Assembly (NCBI RefSeq): GCF_001557535.2
Contig: NZ_CP014315.1
Coordinates: 1,302,001-1,366,000, forward strand
Direction of reading: 5' to 3'
DNA from: Burkholderia sp. PAMC 26561
GTDB lineage: Bacteria > Pseudomonadota > Gammaproteobacteria > Burkholderiales > Burkholderiaceae
Length of the DNA stretch: 64,000 nt
Made by a program: the position numbers and the translations under genes. This document shows, piece after piece, positions 35,652 through 44,408 of the stretch. Each line of letters starts with the position of its first letter. Within the stretch, counting starts at the first letter, position 1. The notes beneath the pieces were generated by a model. It saw only the letters and a program-made list of their open reading frames with translations. It was not told the DNA's origin and made no database searches.

Positions 35652-37133
35652 TCAATACTTGCGGACGAACGGATCAGGCATGTCGAGATCCGTTGAGATC
35701 CATACGCTCTTGGTCTCGAGATATTCCTTCACTGCCTCAATCCCGCCTTCCCGGCCAATACCGCTATGCTTGTAGCCGCCGAACGGCGTCGTGAAACTCG
35801 TCGACCGGTAGTTGTTCACCCACACGGTGCCGGCCTTGAGGCGCTCGGACATGTACATCGCGCGGTGCAGGCTCTTTGTCCACACACCAGATGCAAGGCC
35901 GAAGCGAATATTGTTGGCGATGCGGATTGCATCTTCCTCGTCCTTGAACTTGATCACCGAGAGCACGGGTCCAAACACTTCTTCCTGCGCGATGCGCATG
36001 CTGTTGTCCACATCGACGAAGATGGTCGGCTCAACGAACTGGCCGGCGCCGAAACCTTCGCCCGAACGCGAATTGCCGCCGAACACGCAGCGCGCGCCCT
36101 CCGCTTTCGCAATGCCGATGTACTCCATGACCTTGTCGAACTGCGGCCTGGTCGCGACCGGTCCTACCTGCACGTCGGGCAGCGACGGATCGCCGAGCTT
36201 CGCCTTGCTGCTGATCGCTATCAGGCGCTCGACGAATTCGTCGTGGATGCTTTCCTGAAGCAGCAGGCGCGAGCCCGCCATGCAGGTCTGACCGCCTGCG
36301 GAGAAAATGCCGGTGATCACGCCGTTGGCCGCGCGGGTGAGATCGGCGTCATCGAAGATGATGTTGGGGGACTTCCCGCCCAGTTCGAGCGAGACGCGCT
36401 TGAAGTGCTGTGCGCCGAGCACGTTGACGGCCTTGCCTCCCGCATCGCCGCCGGTGAACGCAATGCGTGCGACCTTCGGGTGAATCACGAGCGGCTCGCC
36501 CACTTCCTTGCCGAAGCCAGTCAGCACGTTGAACACGCCTCGCGGGAAACCGGCTTCCACGAAGAGCTTTGCAAGTTCGAAGAGCGAGGCCGAGGTGTAT
36601 TCGGACGGCTTTGCGATCACCGTATTCCCGGCGCACAAAGCGGGTGCCAGCTTCCAGGCGGTGAGCAACAGCGAGGAGTTCCACGGCGTGATGGTCGCCA
36701 CCACGCCGAGCGGCTCATAGCGGGTGTAGTTGAATACCTTCGGCTTGTCCATGGGGATGACGGCGCCCTGGATCTTGTCCGCGAGGCCGCCATAGTAGTA
36801 GAAGTATTTCGCCATGTAGCGGACCTGCCCGCCCACTTCGCTGCGCAGCTTGCCGTTATCCCGGCTTTCCACTTCGGTCAGCGTGTCCGCATGCTTTTCG
36901 ATGAGCGCGCCGAGCTTGTGCAGCAGCAGGCCGCGATCCGTCGCCGACATGTGGCCCCACGGACCATCGAGTGCGGCCGAGGCGGCCTCGACCGCACGGC
37001 TGACATCCGCTTCATTCGCGCGTGGAATCTCCGCCCACGGTTCACCCGAAAATGGATCGAGCGAGTCGAACCACGTATCGCTCGCCGGGTCGACCCATTC
37101 GTTGTTGATGAACAGTTGATATCGTTGAACCAT
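35652..37133 (-). CDS. NAD(P)-dependent aldehyde dehydrogenase
   Basis: A complete 493-residue ALDH. The catalytic residues are in place: N152 (TPWNSS), E250 (VSLELGGKSP) and C284 (GGQTCMAGS). The family signature is otherwise normal for betaine-aldehyde/semialdehyde-type enzymes. It would oxidise an aldehyde to an acid in the cytoplasm. GGAG lies before ATG 37133. It heads the leftward unit with the flavoprotein and the binding protein, and is divergent from the GntR gene that appears to control the cluster. Product of the DHDPS-family lyase is a plausible substrate; this is inference. Confidence 0.9.
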   Translation of the reverse strand: MVQRYQLFINNEWVDPASDTWFDSLDPFSGEPWAEIPRANEADVSRAVEAASAALDGPWGHMSATDRGLLLHKLGALIEKHADTLTEVESRDNGKLRSEVGGQVRYMAKYFYYYGGLADKIQGAVIPMDKPKVFNYTRYEPLGVVATITPWNSSLLLTAWKLAPALCAGNTVIAKPSEYTSASLFELAKLFVEAGFPRGVFNVLTGFGKEVGEPLVIHPKVARIAFTGGDAGGKAVNVLGAQHFKRVSLELGGKSPNIIFDDADLTRAANGVITGIFSAGGQTCMAGSRLLLQESIHDEFVERLIAISSKAKLGDPSLPDVQVGPVATRPQFDKVMEYIGIAKAEGARCVFGGNSRSGEGFGAGQFVEPTIFVDVDNSMRIAQEEVFGPVLSVIKFKDEEDAIRIANNIRFGLASGVWTKSLHRAMYMSERLKAGTVWVNNYRSTSFTTPFGGYKHSGIGREGGIEAVKEYLETKSVWISTDLDMPDPFVRKY

Positions 37134-37572
37134 GCTTCGACTCCTGTAAATGCCATTGGATGTGCAGCGATCCGTTCGGACCTTGCGAAAATTATGGCTA
37201 TCTACAGAGGTCTGCAACAAGCGACGTTTAGTACTGACATGATTCCGAAATGGCATTCAACGAAATGCCCGGAGTGGTTTTTGGAGGGCGCAGGCGGCCT
37301 TTCTGGATCGCTGTAACGCGTTCCCGTAGGGGCTTGAGAACATTTCGCACTCGCCAGTCACATCTTCGGTGAAATGACGAAACCTTACCAACCGGCATGA
37401 CCCACGCCTATGGGCATGCTCGGGGAAACACCTAGCTTTCTCATGAAATCCGCGACGAATACGACGAGCAATCCCGTCTATTCGAAGAAAAGCCGCGCAT
37501 GCCACTAGATTTAATCTCGTGCTTGCATCGCATACAATACGTATACCGATACGTTCTCGAGCGCTGAAAAAA
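37134..37572. other. Divergent region between aldehyde dehydrogenase and GntR gene
   Basis: About 440 bases with no recognisable gene; short open frames lack ribosome sites. The end holds a GTATAC-type motif close to the GntR start. The leftward promoter must lie near 37150-37250, but I cannot place it. Confidence 0.45.
37530..37554. promoter_or_regulatory. CGTATAC-type operator-like repeats upstream of GntR
   Basis: The segment contains GCATACAA, CGTATACC (with the palindrome ATACGTAT at 37537-37544) and CGATACGT at roughly 11-base intervals. It shares the CGTATACG core with the stronger sites at 42613-42632. It suggests autoregulation by the adjacent GntR protein. Confidence 0.45.
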
Positions 37573-38229
37573 TTGACATCGTCATTACAAACGAATCCAG
37601 AGAAACTGGGCGAACTGGCGTACCAGACTTTGCGCCGGATGATTCTCGACAAGGCCTTGCGCAGTGGCGGCGCAGTCGTCGAGGGACGCCTTGCTGAAGA
37701 GCTCAACATTTCCCGCACGCCCATGCGCGAAGCACTGCTGCGTCTCGAAGGCGAAGGGTTGCTGGCAAGAGCGGGAGCCCGCTCGTATTCGGTGCGGTTC
37801 GTCAGTGCCCAGGAATATTTCCAGGCCATGAAAGTGCGCGAGCTGCTGGAAGCGGAAGCAATCGGCCTTGCGATCGGCAAGATCGAGAAAAAGCTGATCC
37901 AGCAGTTGATCAAGAAGGTCAAGGCGCTGCGCAGCGGTCACCAGGAACAGGAGCACTGGCAAGTCGACGATCAAGTCCACACCATGATGGCGCAGGCGAG
38001 CGGCAATGACGTGCTCGCCCGTACCATTGAAGTCGTGCGCACGAACAGCCGCCTGTTCGAACTGACCACGCCGTTCAATCGCATTGAAGAAGACCGCTCA
38101 GAACATCTCGCGATCCTCGAAGCTTATCTGGCCGACAACACCGAAGCGGCTCGCGCAGCGGTTCGCACGCATCTGCAGAATCTGCGCCGCTACGTCCTCG
38201 ACCGTTTGAGTCAGGACAGCGGCGCGTGA
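37573..38229 (+). CDS. GntR-family regulator (FCD subfamily)
   Basis: A GntR regulator of about 218 residues with the winged helix at the N-terminus (KLGELAYQTLRRMIL, LAEELNISRTPMREALLRLEGEG) and an FCD-type helical domain with a metal-site histidine pattern (DDQVHTMM, EDRSEHLAI, RTHLQNL). The start is uncertain. TTG 37573 is chosen because the frame's earlier GTG at 37519 would put operator-like repeats inside the gene; neither has a clear ribosome site. It is flanked by the aldehyde dehydrogenase and M20 genes, and is the best candidate regulator for the whole 32.8-48 kb set. Confidence 0.82.
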   Translation: MTSSLQTNPEKLGELAYQTLRRMILDKALRSGGAVVEGRLAEELNISRTPMREALLRLEGEGLLARAGARSYSVRFVSAQEYFQAMKVRELLEAEAIGLAIGKIEKKLIQQLIKKVKALRSGHQEQEHWQVDDQVHTMMAQASGNDVLARTIEVVRTNSRLFELTTPFNRIEEDRSEHLAILEAYLADNTEAARAAVRTHLQNLRRYVLDRLSQDSGA

Positions 38230-38233
38230 TCAG

Positions 38234-39472
38234 TCATGCTGGCGCGAGAAGATCCGCAAGCGCGAGCGCGATGGTCTTTGTCGCCACGCGAAGGTCTTCG
38301 AGCGCCACACGCTCGTCTGCGCGATGCCCGTTCGCCTCGAGCAGCGTGCGCGGTCCCGCGCCGTAGATGACAGTGGGAACACCGGCCTCGCAGTACAGCC
38401 GGGCGTCGGTATAAAGCGGCACGCCCTCGGTCGGGATATCGCGGGAAAGCGTTTGCCGGGCGGCGCGTTGCAACGCCGCCGACAAGCGCTCTGCACCCTC
38501 GATCGCCCGCAACGGCGACGTGACGAGGATTTCGCGGACATCGACTGAAATCCCCTCATATCCCGCAACCGATGCCTCGATCAACGCGGTGAGCTGCGGC
38601 ACGACAGCGCGCGACGTCTCCTCGGGAATCACCCGGCGATCAAGGCGCAACGTCACCTTGTCGGGCACGACATTCGTATTGATCCCCCCTTCTATCAGCC
38701 CGACCACGAGCGTCGGATGCTCGATCCCCTCTGTAGCCGAGCGGATCAGTTTCAACGCTTCCCGGTGTTTGTACAGCGCGTTGAGCACGGCCGTTGCAGC
38801 TTCGAGGGCATCGTGCCCGGTGTCGGGGCGCGCGGCGTGCGCGGACTTGCCGCGCACGGTCACTTCCAGATGGATCGCGCCGTTGTGCGCGGTCGTGATC
38901 GCATAAGAGAATCCCGCGCAGATCGCATAATCAGGCTTGACGATACCTTGCGCAAGCAACCATGCCGGACCGATCAGGCCGCCGCTTTCTTCGTCGTAGG
39001 TGAGGTGCAACTCGACGGTGCCGGCAAGCGGCGCATGACTGTCGATTAACGCCTTCAACGCAAACGCATAAGTCGCGAAATCCGACTTCGATACCGCCGC
39101 GCCGCGCCCGATCATCCAGCCATCGCGGATTTCGGCGCCGTATGGATCGGCGCTCCAGCCATCGCCGGGAGGCACCACGTCGCCATGCGCATTCAGCGCG
39201 ATCACAGGGCCGTCGCCAAAGCGATGCCGCACCACGAGATTCGTCGCACTGGTCATGCCGGCGCGCGTCACATCGGCTTGCGGTACGGGGTGGCGTTCAA
39301 CCTCGAAGCCGAATGATTCCAGCGCGAGCGCGGCCATTTCGGCGTGTCCGGCGCAGTCGCCGGGCGGGTTGTCGGAAGGCTTGCGTACGAGCGCAGAGAG
39401 AAACGAAACTTCATGGTCGAAGTGCTGGTCGATCTGCGCAAGCAGCGCCGCGTTGAGAGTGTCTGAGCTCAT
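38234..39472 (-). CDS. M20-family amidohydrolase/peptidase (ArgE/DapE-like)
   Basis: A 412-residue zinc hydrolase. Metal ligands are visible: H96-x-D98 (NAHGDV), D131 after GRGAAVSKS, E161-E162 (YDEESGG) and a late histidine in ANGHRADERV. Members deacylate N-acyl amino acids, split dipeptides or remove carbamoyl groups. ATG 39472 is used. It ends four bases from the convergent GntR stop. Upstream, on the same strand, lies the amino acid ABC transporter, so it probably releases an amino acid from an imported or ring-opened conjugate. Confidence 0.87.
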   Translation of the reverse strand: MSSDTLNAALLAQIDQHFDHEVSFLSALVRKPSDNPPGDCAGHAEMAALALESFGFEVERHPVPQADVTRAGMTSATNLVVRHRFGDGPVIALNAHGDVVPPGDGWSADPYGAEIRDGWMIGRGAAVSKSDFATYAFALKALIDSHAPLAGTVELHLTYDEESGGLIGPAWLLAQGIVKPDYAICAGFSYAITTAHNGAIHLEVTVRGKSAHAARPDTGHDALEAATAVLNALYKHREALKLIRSATEGIEHPTLVVGLIEGGINTNVVPDKVTLRLDRRVIPEETSRAVVPQLTALIEASVAGYEGISVDVREILVTSPLRAIEGAERLSAALQRAARQTLSRDIPTEGVPLYTDARLYCEAGVPTVIYGAGPRTLLEANGHRADERVALEDLRVATKTIALALADLLAPA

Positions 39473-39513
39473 GTTGTCTGGCGAAGGTGCATGGGTAAGG
39501 GACGCAATAACTA

Positions 39514-40251
39514 TCAATGGCGCAGTATCTTGCTCACGAATTCCCGCGTGCGGGTTTCTCGTGGTGTATCGAAGATTTCCTTCGGGGATCCTGTTTCTAT
39601 CACGTGGCCACCGGCCATGAATACGACTTTCGACGATACCTCGCGCACGAAACTCATTTCATGCGACACGATAAACAGCGTGATGCCCTCCAGCGCCAGC
39701 GCGCGAATGGTATCGAGCACTTCGTTGACGAGTTCGGGGTCGAGCGCGGCGGTGACTTCGTCGAGGAACAACACGTTGGGTTTGAGCGCAAGCGCGCGCG
39801 CAATCGCGACACGCTGCTGCTGCCCGCCCGACAGCTCGTCGGGATAGGCCTTGAGCCTGTGGCCAAGCCCCACGCGCGTGAGCAGGCGGACCGCGTTTTC
39901 CTCGACTTCCTGCTTCGGCCAGCGCTTGATCTTGAGCGGCGTGATCATCACGTTCTCGAGCACGGTCATGTTCTGAAACAGGTTGTATTGCTGGAACACG
40001 ATTGCGATCTCGGCCCGCAACGCGCGCACCGTCGTCTTGTCGGCATAGTTCACGAGCTGCCCATTGATTCGAACCGTGCCGTGCTCCGGCGGCAACAACC
40101 CCATCAGCACTCGCAGCAAGGTGCTCTTGCCCGAGCCCGACGGCCCGATCAAGCTCACGATCTCCCCTTTCTCCACCGAGAGATTGATACGCTCGAGCAC
40201 GGTATGCGGTCCGTACGAAGCCTTCAGATCAACGATTTCGAGTTGCGGCAA
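39514..40251 (-). CDS. Polar amino acid ABC transporter ATP-binding protein
   Basis: A 245-residue ATPase with Walker A GPSGSGKST, signature LSGGQQQR, Walker B VLFLDE and H-loop VSHEMSF, typical of the GlnQ/HisP group. TTG 40251 is the start because GGAGAG lies at proper distance and the family begins here; it overlaps the permease by 23 bases. It powers the transporter formed with the next three genes. Confidence 0.9.
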   Translation of the reverse strand: MPQLEIVDLKASYGPHTVLERINLSVEKGEIVSLIGPSGSGKSTLLRVLMGLLPPEHGTVRINGQLVNYADKTTVRALRAEIAIVFQQYNLFQNMTVLENVMITPLKIKRWPKQEVEENAVRLLTRVGLGHRLKAYPDELSGGQQQRVAIARALALKPNVLFLDEVTAALDPELVNEVLDTIRALALEGITLFIVSHEMSFVREVSSKVVFMAGGHVIETGSPKEIFDTPRETRTREFVSKILRH

Positions 40252-40918
40252 GTTTTCTCTCCAGACGTTTGCCGATCCGTGAAAGCGGATATGACAGTGC
40301 AAAATAAAGGACCAGCACGGTGCCGTACACAAGCCACGAAGAAAAGCCCTTGTTCGTAAGCACTTTTCCCGCCGAAGTCAGCTCCATCACGCTGATCTGC
40401 GACGCGAGCGCGGTGTCCTTGATGAACATGACAAAAAAGCCGAAGGTTGGCGGCACCACGACGCGCCATGCCTGCGGCACGATCACGAAGCGCAACGTTT
40501 CGAAGAACGAGAAGTTCAGCGTCAGTGCCGCGTCCCATTGGTTTTTGTGTACCGACTCGAGCCCGCTGCGGATGATTTCGCCGAGATACGCAGATGCAAT
40601 CAGGCACACGCTCACCAGCGCCACGGCAAACGTGGACAGCTTCGCACCGGAAGACTGGCTGGCGTAGAACACCAGCATGAGGGTCACGAGAAACGGTACG
40701 CGCCGAAACAGGAAGCAGTAGGCGAAGGCGACCCATCGCAAGGGGGCGGCCGCGCGCGCACGCGTCACGCGAATGACCGCGACGACGAAGCCGACCGAAA
40801 ATCCCGCCAGACACCCGATTGCCGAGAGCACGAAGGTCGCGGCCAGACCCTGGGCCAGCAGGAGCAGGTTGTAATAGGAAAAAAGCTGCGCTATTTCGGC
40901 CTGTGGAGAAGCGAACAT
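40229..40918 (-). CDS. Polar amino acid ABC transporter permease 1
   Basis: A 229-residue inner-membrane permease with about five helices. The EAA-type loop NQWDAALTLNFSFFETLRFVIVPQAW is where the ATPase docks. ATG 40918 shares its A with the preceding stop (TGATG), so the two permease genes are coupled. Together with the second permease it forms the hetero-dimeric channel of a HisMQ-type importer. Confidence 0.9.
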   Translation of the reverse strand: MFASPQAEIAQLFSYYNLLLLAQGLAATFVLSAIGCLAGFSVGFVVAVIRVTRARAAAPLRWVAFAYCFLFRRVPFLVTLMLVFYASQSSGAKLSTFAVALVSVCLIASAYLGEIIRSGLESVHKNQWDAALTLNFSFFETLRFVIVPQAWRVVVPPTFGFFVMFIKDTALASQISVMELTSAGKVLTNKGFSSWLVYGTVLVLYFALSYPLSRIGKRLERKLAATRNR

Positions 40919-41586
40919 CAGAAGACCTTGATTTTGGCGCGGCACAGGTGCCGTCCGATCATCACCAGGGCGAAAGTGGCGATCAGTGTAATAACGATGT
41001 ACAAGAGCGCAGCGACGCTGAACGACTCGACTGACAGATACGTCTGCGAACTCAGGTTGAAGGTGCGCCCGGTGAGTTCCTCGACACCGAAGACGGACGC
41101 CATGGACGTCCCGAGCGTCATCACGATGAACTGATTTGAGAGCGGCGCAAACATGACCTTCATGACGTGAGGAACGATGACGTAGCGCACGATCTGCGCG
41201 GTCGAAAAGCCGAGCACTTCGGCTGCCTCCACCTCCATGTGCCTCACCGATTCAAAGCCTGCACGCTGGATCTCGCAGAGATATGCGCCGGCATTGAAGG
41301 TCGCGCCAATCAGAACGGCGGTGAACGGCGACAAGGTCACGCCGATTTCCGGCAATGCGAAAAACAAAAAGAAAATCTGGACGAGCTGCGGTGTGTTGGT
41401 CGCAAAAATCACATACCCGCGAACGATGCCGCGCAGCCACGGCGTGCCATAACGCAGCATGGCGGCGCAGACGAGGCCGATCGCCATGCCCATCGCGAAC
41501 GCGAGCACGGCGATCTGCAGGCTCAGCCACGCGCCGCCAAGCAGATAAGGCCATTGATGAACAATGGGCGCGAAATTCAGGGACAT
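40918..41586 (-). CDS. Polar amino acid ABC transporter permease 2
   Basis: A 222-residue permease of the same family with the EAA-type loop VEAAEVLGFSTAQIVRYVIVPHVM and about five helices. It is 97 bases downstream of the binding-protein gene and coupled to permease 1. The presence of two different permeases plus a dedicated binding protein makes this a complete importer. Confidence 0.9.
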   Translation of the reverse strand: MSLNFAPIVHQWPYLLGGAWLSLQIAVLAFAMGMAIGLVCAAMLRYGTPWLRGIVRGYVIFATNTPQLVQIFFLFFALPEIGVTLSPFTAVLIGATFNAGAYLCEIQRAGFESVRHMEVEAAEVLGFSTAQIVRYVIVPHVMKVMFAPLSNQFIVMTLGTSMASVFGVEELTGRTFNLSSQTYLSVESFSVAALLYIVITLIATFALVMIGRHLCRAKIKVF

Positions 41587-41683
41587 CGAAGAACTGCTCC
41601 AGCGTTTGTTGAATCGCGGCTGCGCGTATGGTTGCCGATAAACCCGTGGATCAAACGCCGGTCATTCGCGCAGCAGGCTCAAT

Positions 41684-42502
41684 TCATTGGGCCGCGGGTG
41701 CCGCGGTCGGATCGTGCAGCATGGCGCTACCAAACCACTTCTTCCAGCTCGCGGCTACAAAGCCGTTCTTCTGCAGCGTGCCAATTTCCGTGTTGAGCCG
41801 CTGCGTCAGCGCGGTATTGCCCTTCTGCACGCCTATGCAGTCGTAGTCCACTTCAATGGGTGCATCGACGACACGCCATTTCGTCGGATAGTTCTTCGTA
41901 TAGCTCAACATGAAGTCGAGGACGTCGATCAGCGCATCGGCCCGGCCCTGGGCAATCGCGCGAACGGCGTCCGGATAGTTGTCGAGGATCAGCAATTGCG
42001 CCTTCGGCAACTTCTCCTGGATCAACTGGATCGGCGTCGTGCCGCGCACCTGCACCAGCCGCACCGCCGGATCGTTCAACTGCGTCCAGTCCTTGTACGG
42101 CTTGCCTTCGGTCGTGAGTACGCCAAGCACTTCGGTGTTCACCGGATCGGTGAAGTCGATCACCTTCAGCCGGTCGGCGTTGCGGGTCATGCCGCCCATC
42201 ACAGCATCGATCTTGTCGGTCATCAGATACGGCACGCGGTCGTTCGAGCCGACCGGGACGATCTCCAGCTTCACGCCGAGCGAATCCGCGATCTTCCGGG
42301 CAATCGTCACATCGAATCCGTCGATGTTGTTCTTCGCGTCATAGGTGCCGAGCGGCGGCAGGTTCGGGTTGATGCCGAACACGATCTTCTTGGACGCAAG
42401 GATCTCATCCAGCGAACGTGCCGAAGCGTTGATCGAGCCAAGCAGCGCGAAGGCAGCAAGGCCCGCGGCAAATACCCGGCTAAAGACAATCCTGGATTTC
42501 AT
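41684..42502 (-). CDS. Polar amino acid ABC transporter substrate-binding protein
   Basis: A 272-residue periplasmic protein with a signal peptide (about 1-28, ending NASARS) and a type II binding fold. ASKKIVFGINPNLPPLG, IDGFDVTIARKIADSLG and VIDFTDPVN are the family motifs. It should bind an amino acid or a small derivative. It is the first gene of the leftward transporter operon, divergent from the dehydrogenase operon across a control region with CGTATACG palindromes, so uptake and breakdown are probably switched on together. Confidence 0.9.
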   Translation of the reverse strand: MKSRIVFSRVFAAGLAAFALLGSINASARSLDEILASKKIVFGINPNLPPLGTYDAKNNIDGFDVTIARKIADSLGVKLEIVPVGSNDRVPYLMTDKIDAVMGGMTRNADRLKVIDFTDPVNTEVLGVLTTEGKPYKDWTQLNDPAVRLVQVRGTTPIQLIQEKLPKAQLLILDNYPDAVRAIAQGRADALIDVLDFMLSYTKNYPTKWRVVDAPIEVDYDCIGVQKGNTALTQRLNTEIGTLQKNGFVAASWKKWFGSAMLHDPTAAPAAQ

Positions 42503-42612
42503 GCGGTAACTCCGTCATCGGTTCGAAATGGGTGAAGGGCAGAAAAGACACTGCCGGGCAATACCAGCGCGTGGTTCGGGAAAATTCCGGACCGCTTTAT
42601 TTTGGTCGTTTT

Positions 42613-42632
42613 GCGTATACGCATCGTATACG
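42613..42632. promoter_or_regulatory. Tandem GTATAC palindromes in the divergent promoter
   Basis: GCGTATACGC (42613-42622) and CGTATACG (42625-42632) are perfect palindromes whose centres are 11 bases apart, one turn of the helix. They lie between the binding-protein gene and the dehydrogenase operon. FCD-type GntR regulators bind such sites, and a similar core precedes the GntR gene at 37.5 kb. Confidence 0.65.
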
Positions 42633-42679
42633 TTAGTATCAAAACATCGACGAAATTAGTTGTCAAGCAAGGCTCTGCA

Positions 42680-42994
42680 ATGCGCACCGACGAAACCCCT
42701 CCCCTCATTCAGGCGCACGAACGCATGAGCGCGGCGCCCGTCACGTTGATGTTCTGCGGCCAGCCGGTAAGCGCACACGCCGGTGCGAGCGTGGCGGCGG
42801 CGCTCTTTGCGGCGGGCATCAGGACGCTGCGAAACAGCCCGCGCAATGGCGCACCGCGTGGCATGTTCTGCGCAATGGGCTCGTGCCAGGAATGCCTTGT
42901 CATGATCGGCACGACGCGCTCGCTCGCATGCAAGACCACGGTCGCTGAAGGAATGTGCGTCGAGCAGGTGCCGGAGGCCGGCGCGGATGAATAG
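42680..42994 (+). CDS. (2Fe-2S)-binding subunit of amino-acid dehydrogenase (HcnA-like)
   Basis: A 104-residue small subunit with a plant-type ferredoxin fold. The cluster ligands are C64, C69, C72 and C84 (CAMGSCQEC, then C after 11 residues). Such subunits occur in hydrogen cyanide synthase, opine dehydrogenases and D-hydroxyproline dehydrogenases, where they carry electrons between flavin subunits. It overlaps the next gene by eight bases. It is the first gene of a rightward operon that also encodes two flavoproteins, a lyase and a hydantoinase. Confidence 0.87.
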   Translation: MRTDETPPLIQAHERMSAAPVTLMFCGQPVSAHAGASVAAALFAAGIRTLRNSPRNGAPRGMFCAMGSCQECLVMIGTTRSLACKTTVAEGMCVEQVPEAGADE

Positions 42995-44408
42995 CTTCGA
43001 CGTACTTGTAATAGGCGGTGGTCCCGCTGGCGTGCATGCTGCGCTGGCGGCGGCATCGTCGGGACTCGAGGTCGCGCTCTTCGATGAAAACGCCGCCGCC
43101 GGCGGTCAGGTGTATCGCGCGCCGAGCGTGGCCGATCACGCTGAGACACATGACAGCCGGGCCGGCGATGCCCTGCGCCACGCCTTGAACAACAGCGCAG
43201 TCACCGTCTTCTTCGGGCATACCGTGTGGGCGGTGACGGGCGATTACCGCGTGGATGCGTCAGGTCCGTCCGGTCCTGTTCATTGCACGGGGCGCGCATT
43301 GATAGTGGCGTCCGGCACCACCGAGCGTGTCGTGCCGTTCGAAGGCTGGACCACGCCGGGCGTGATCGGACTCGCCGCCGCGACGATCCTGCTCAAGTCG
43401 CAAGGCATGGCCCCGGGCAGCACCACGCTGGTCGCCGGATGCGGACCTCTGTTGGCCGCGGTTGCCGCCAAGACGATCGACATTGGCGGCAAGGTCGAAG
43501 CAATCGTGGATATTGCGGGGCCGCTCGACTGGGCGCGTGCGCTGCCTGCCATGGTCTCGCGGCCGGATCTCATGCGTGAAGGTTTCGACTGGTGGCGCAC
43601 CATCCGGCGTGCGGGCGTCCCGATATATTCGCGCCATACGATTGTCGAAGTGAACGGCGACGGCAGCGACCTGATGGCGACGCTCGCACCGTGCGATGCC
43701 GCCGGACGTCCGGTCGACGGGCCGCGCCGCATGGTAAGCGCCGATTGCGTCACGGTGGGGCATGGGCTGACGCCATCGACCGAAATCACGCGGCTCTTGC
43801 GGGCGAAGCATCGCTATTCCCGGGATGCGGGTGGCTGGATAGCGCAGGCGGACGGGGATGGACGGACATCGCGGGATCGCCTTTATGTTGCCGGTGATGG
43901 CGCGGGCATTGCCGGAGCGGCCGCGGCAATCCATCACGGGACGCTGGCAGGACTTGCCTGCGCGCTGGACCTGGCCACCGGAAAAACGCAGCCACCTGAT
44001 TCGGAACTCGACAACGCCCGCCGCGCCCATGCGAAATCCGCGCGCTTTGGCCGCTCGATGTCGCGGATGATGGCACTGCGCCACGGTCACATCGACAGCA
44101 TTGGACCGGACGTGATCGTGTGCCGCTGCGAAGACGTGACGCGCGGCGAGATCGATGCGGCCTGCGACGCAGGTGCTCGCGATGCGGACCAGCTCAAGGC
44201 ATGGACACGATGCGGCATGGGACCGTGCCAGGGACGGACCTGTGGCGACATCGCTGCAGAAATTCTGGCGGCGCGAACCCCGGGAGGGTCACGCGAACAA
44301 GCCGGCTCTTTTTCCGCGCGCACCCCGTTGCGCCCGATGACCGTGGAAGCGCTTACGGGCGACTTCACCTACGCCGATATCCCGATCCCGAAGGCGGCGC
44401 CGCTATGA
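42987..44408 (+). CDS. FAD/NAD-type subunit with BFD-like [2Fe-2S] domain (HcnB/OoxA-like)
   Basis: A 473-residue flavoprotein. It starts with VLVIGGGPAGVHAALAA and has a second dinucleotide-binding segment TLVAGCGPLLAAVAAK. A C-terminal bacterioferredoxin-associated (BFD-like) domain carries cysteines C379, C381, C409 and C414 (VCRCED ... RCGMGPC). This is the alpha-type subunit of three-part amino-acid dehydrogenases. It overlaps both neighbours and is clearly co-translated. It passes electrons from the catalytic flavin subunit to the respiratory chain; substrate set by the partner. Confidence 0.88.
   Translation: MNSFDVLVIGGGPAGVHAALAAASSGLEVALFDENAAAGGQVYRAPSVADHAETHDSRAGDALRHALNNSAVTVFFGHTVWAVTGDYRVDASGPSGPVHCTGRALIVASGTTERVVPFEGWTTPGVIGLAAATILLKSQGMAPGSTTLVAGCGPLLAAVAAKTIDIGGKVEAIVDIAGPLDWARALPAMVSRPDLMREGFDWWRTIRRAGVPIYSRHTIVEVNGDGSDLMATLAPCDAAGRPVDGPRRMVSADCVTVGHGLTPSTEITRLLRAKHRYSRDAGGWIAQADGDGRTSRDRLYVAGDGAGIAGAAAAIHHGTLAGLACALDLATGKTQPPDSELDNARRAHAKSARFGRSMSRMMALRHGHIDSIGPDVIVCRCEDVTRGEIDAACDAGARDADQLKAWTRCGMGPCQGRTCGDIAAEILAARTPGGSREQAGSFSARTPLRPMTVEALTGDFTYADIPIPKAAPL

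Noticed and set aside
35766..37316. A 516-codon plus-strand frame
   Set aside because: Antisense to the aldehyde dehydrogenase with all catalytic residues; no ribosome site or protein motif.
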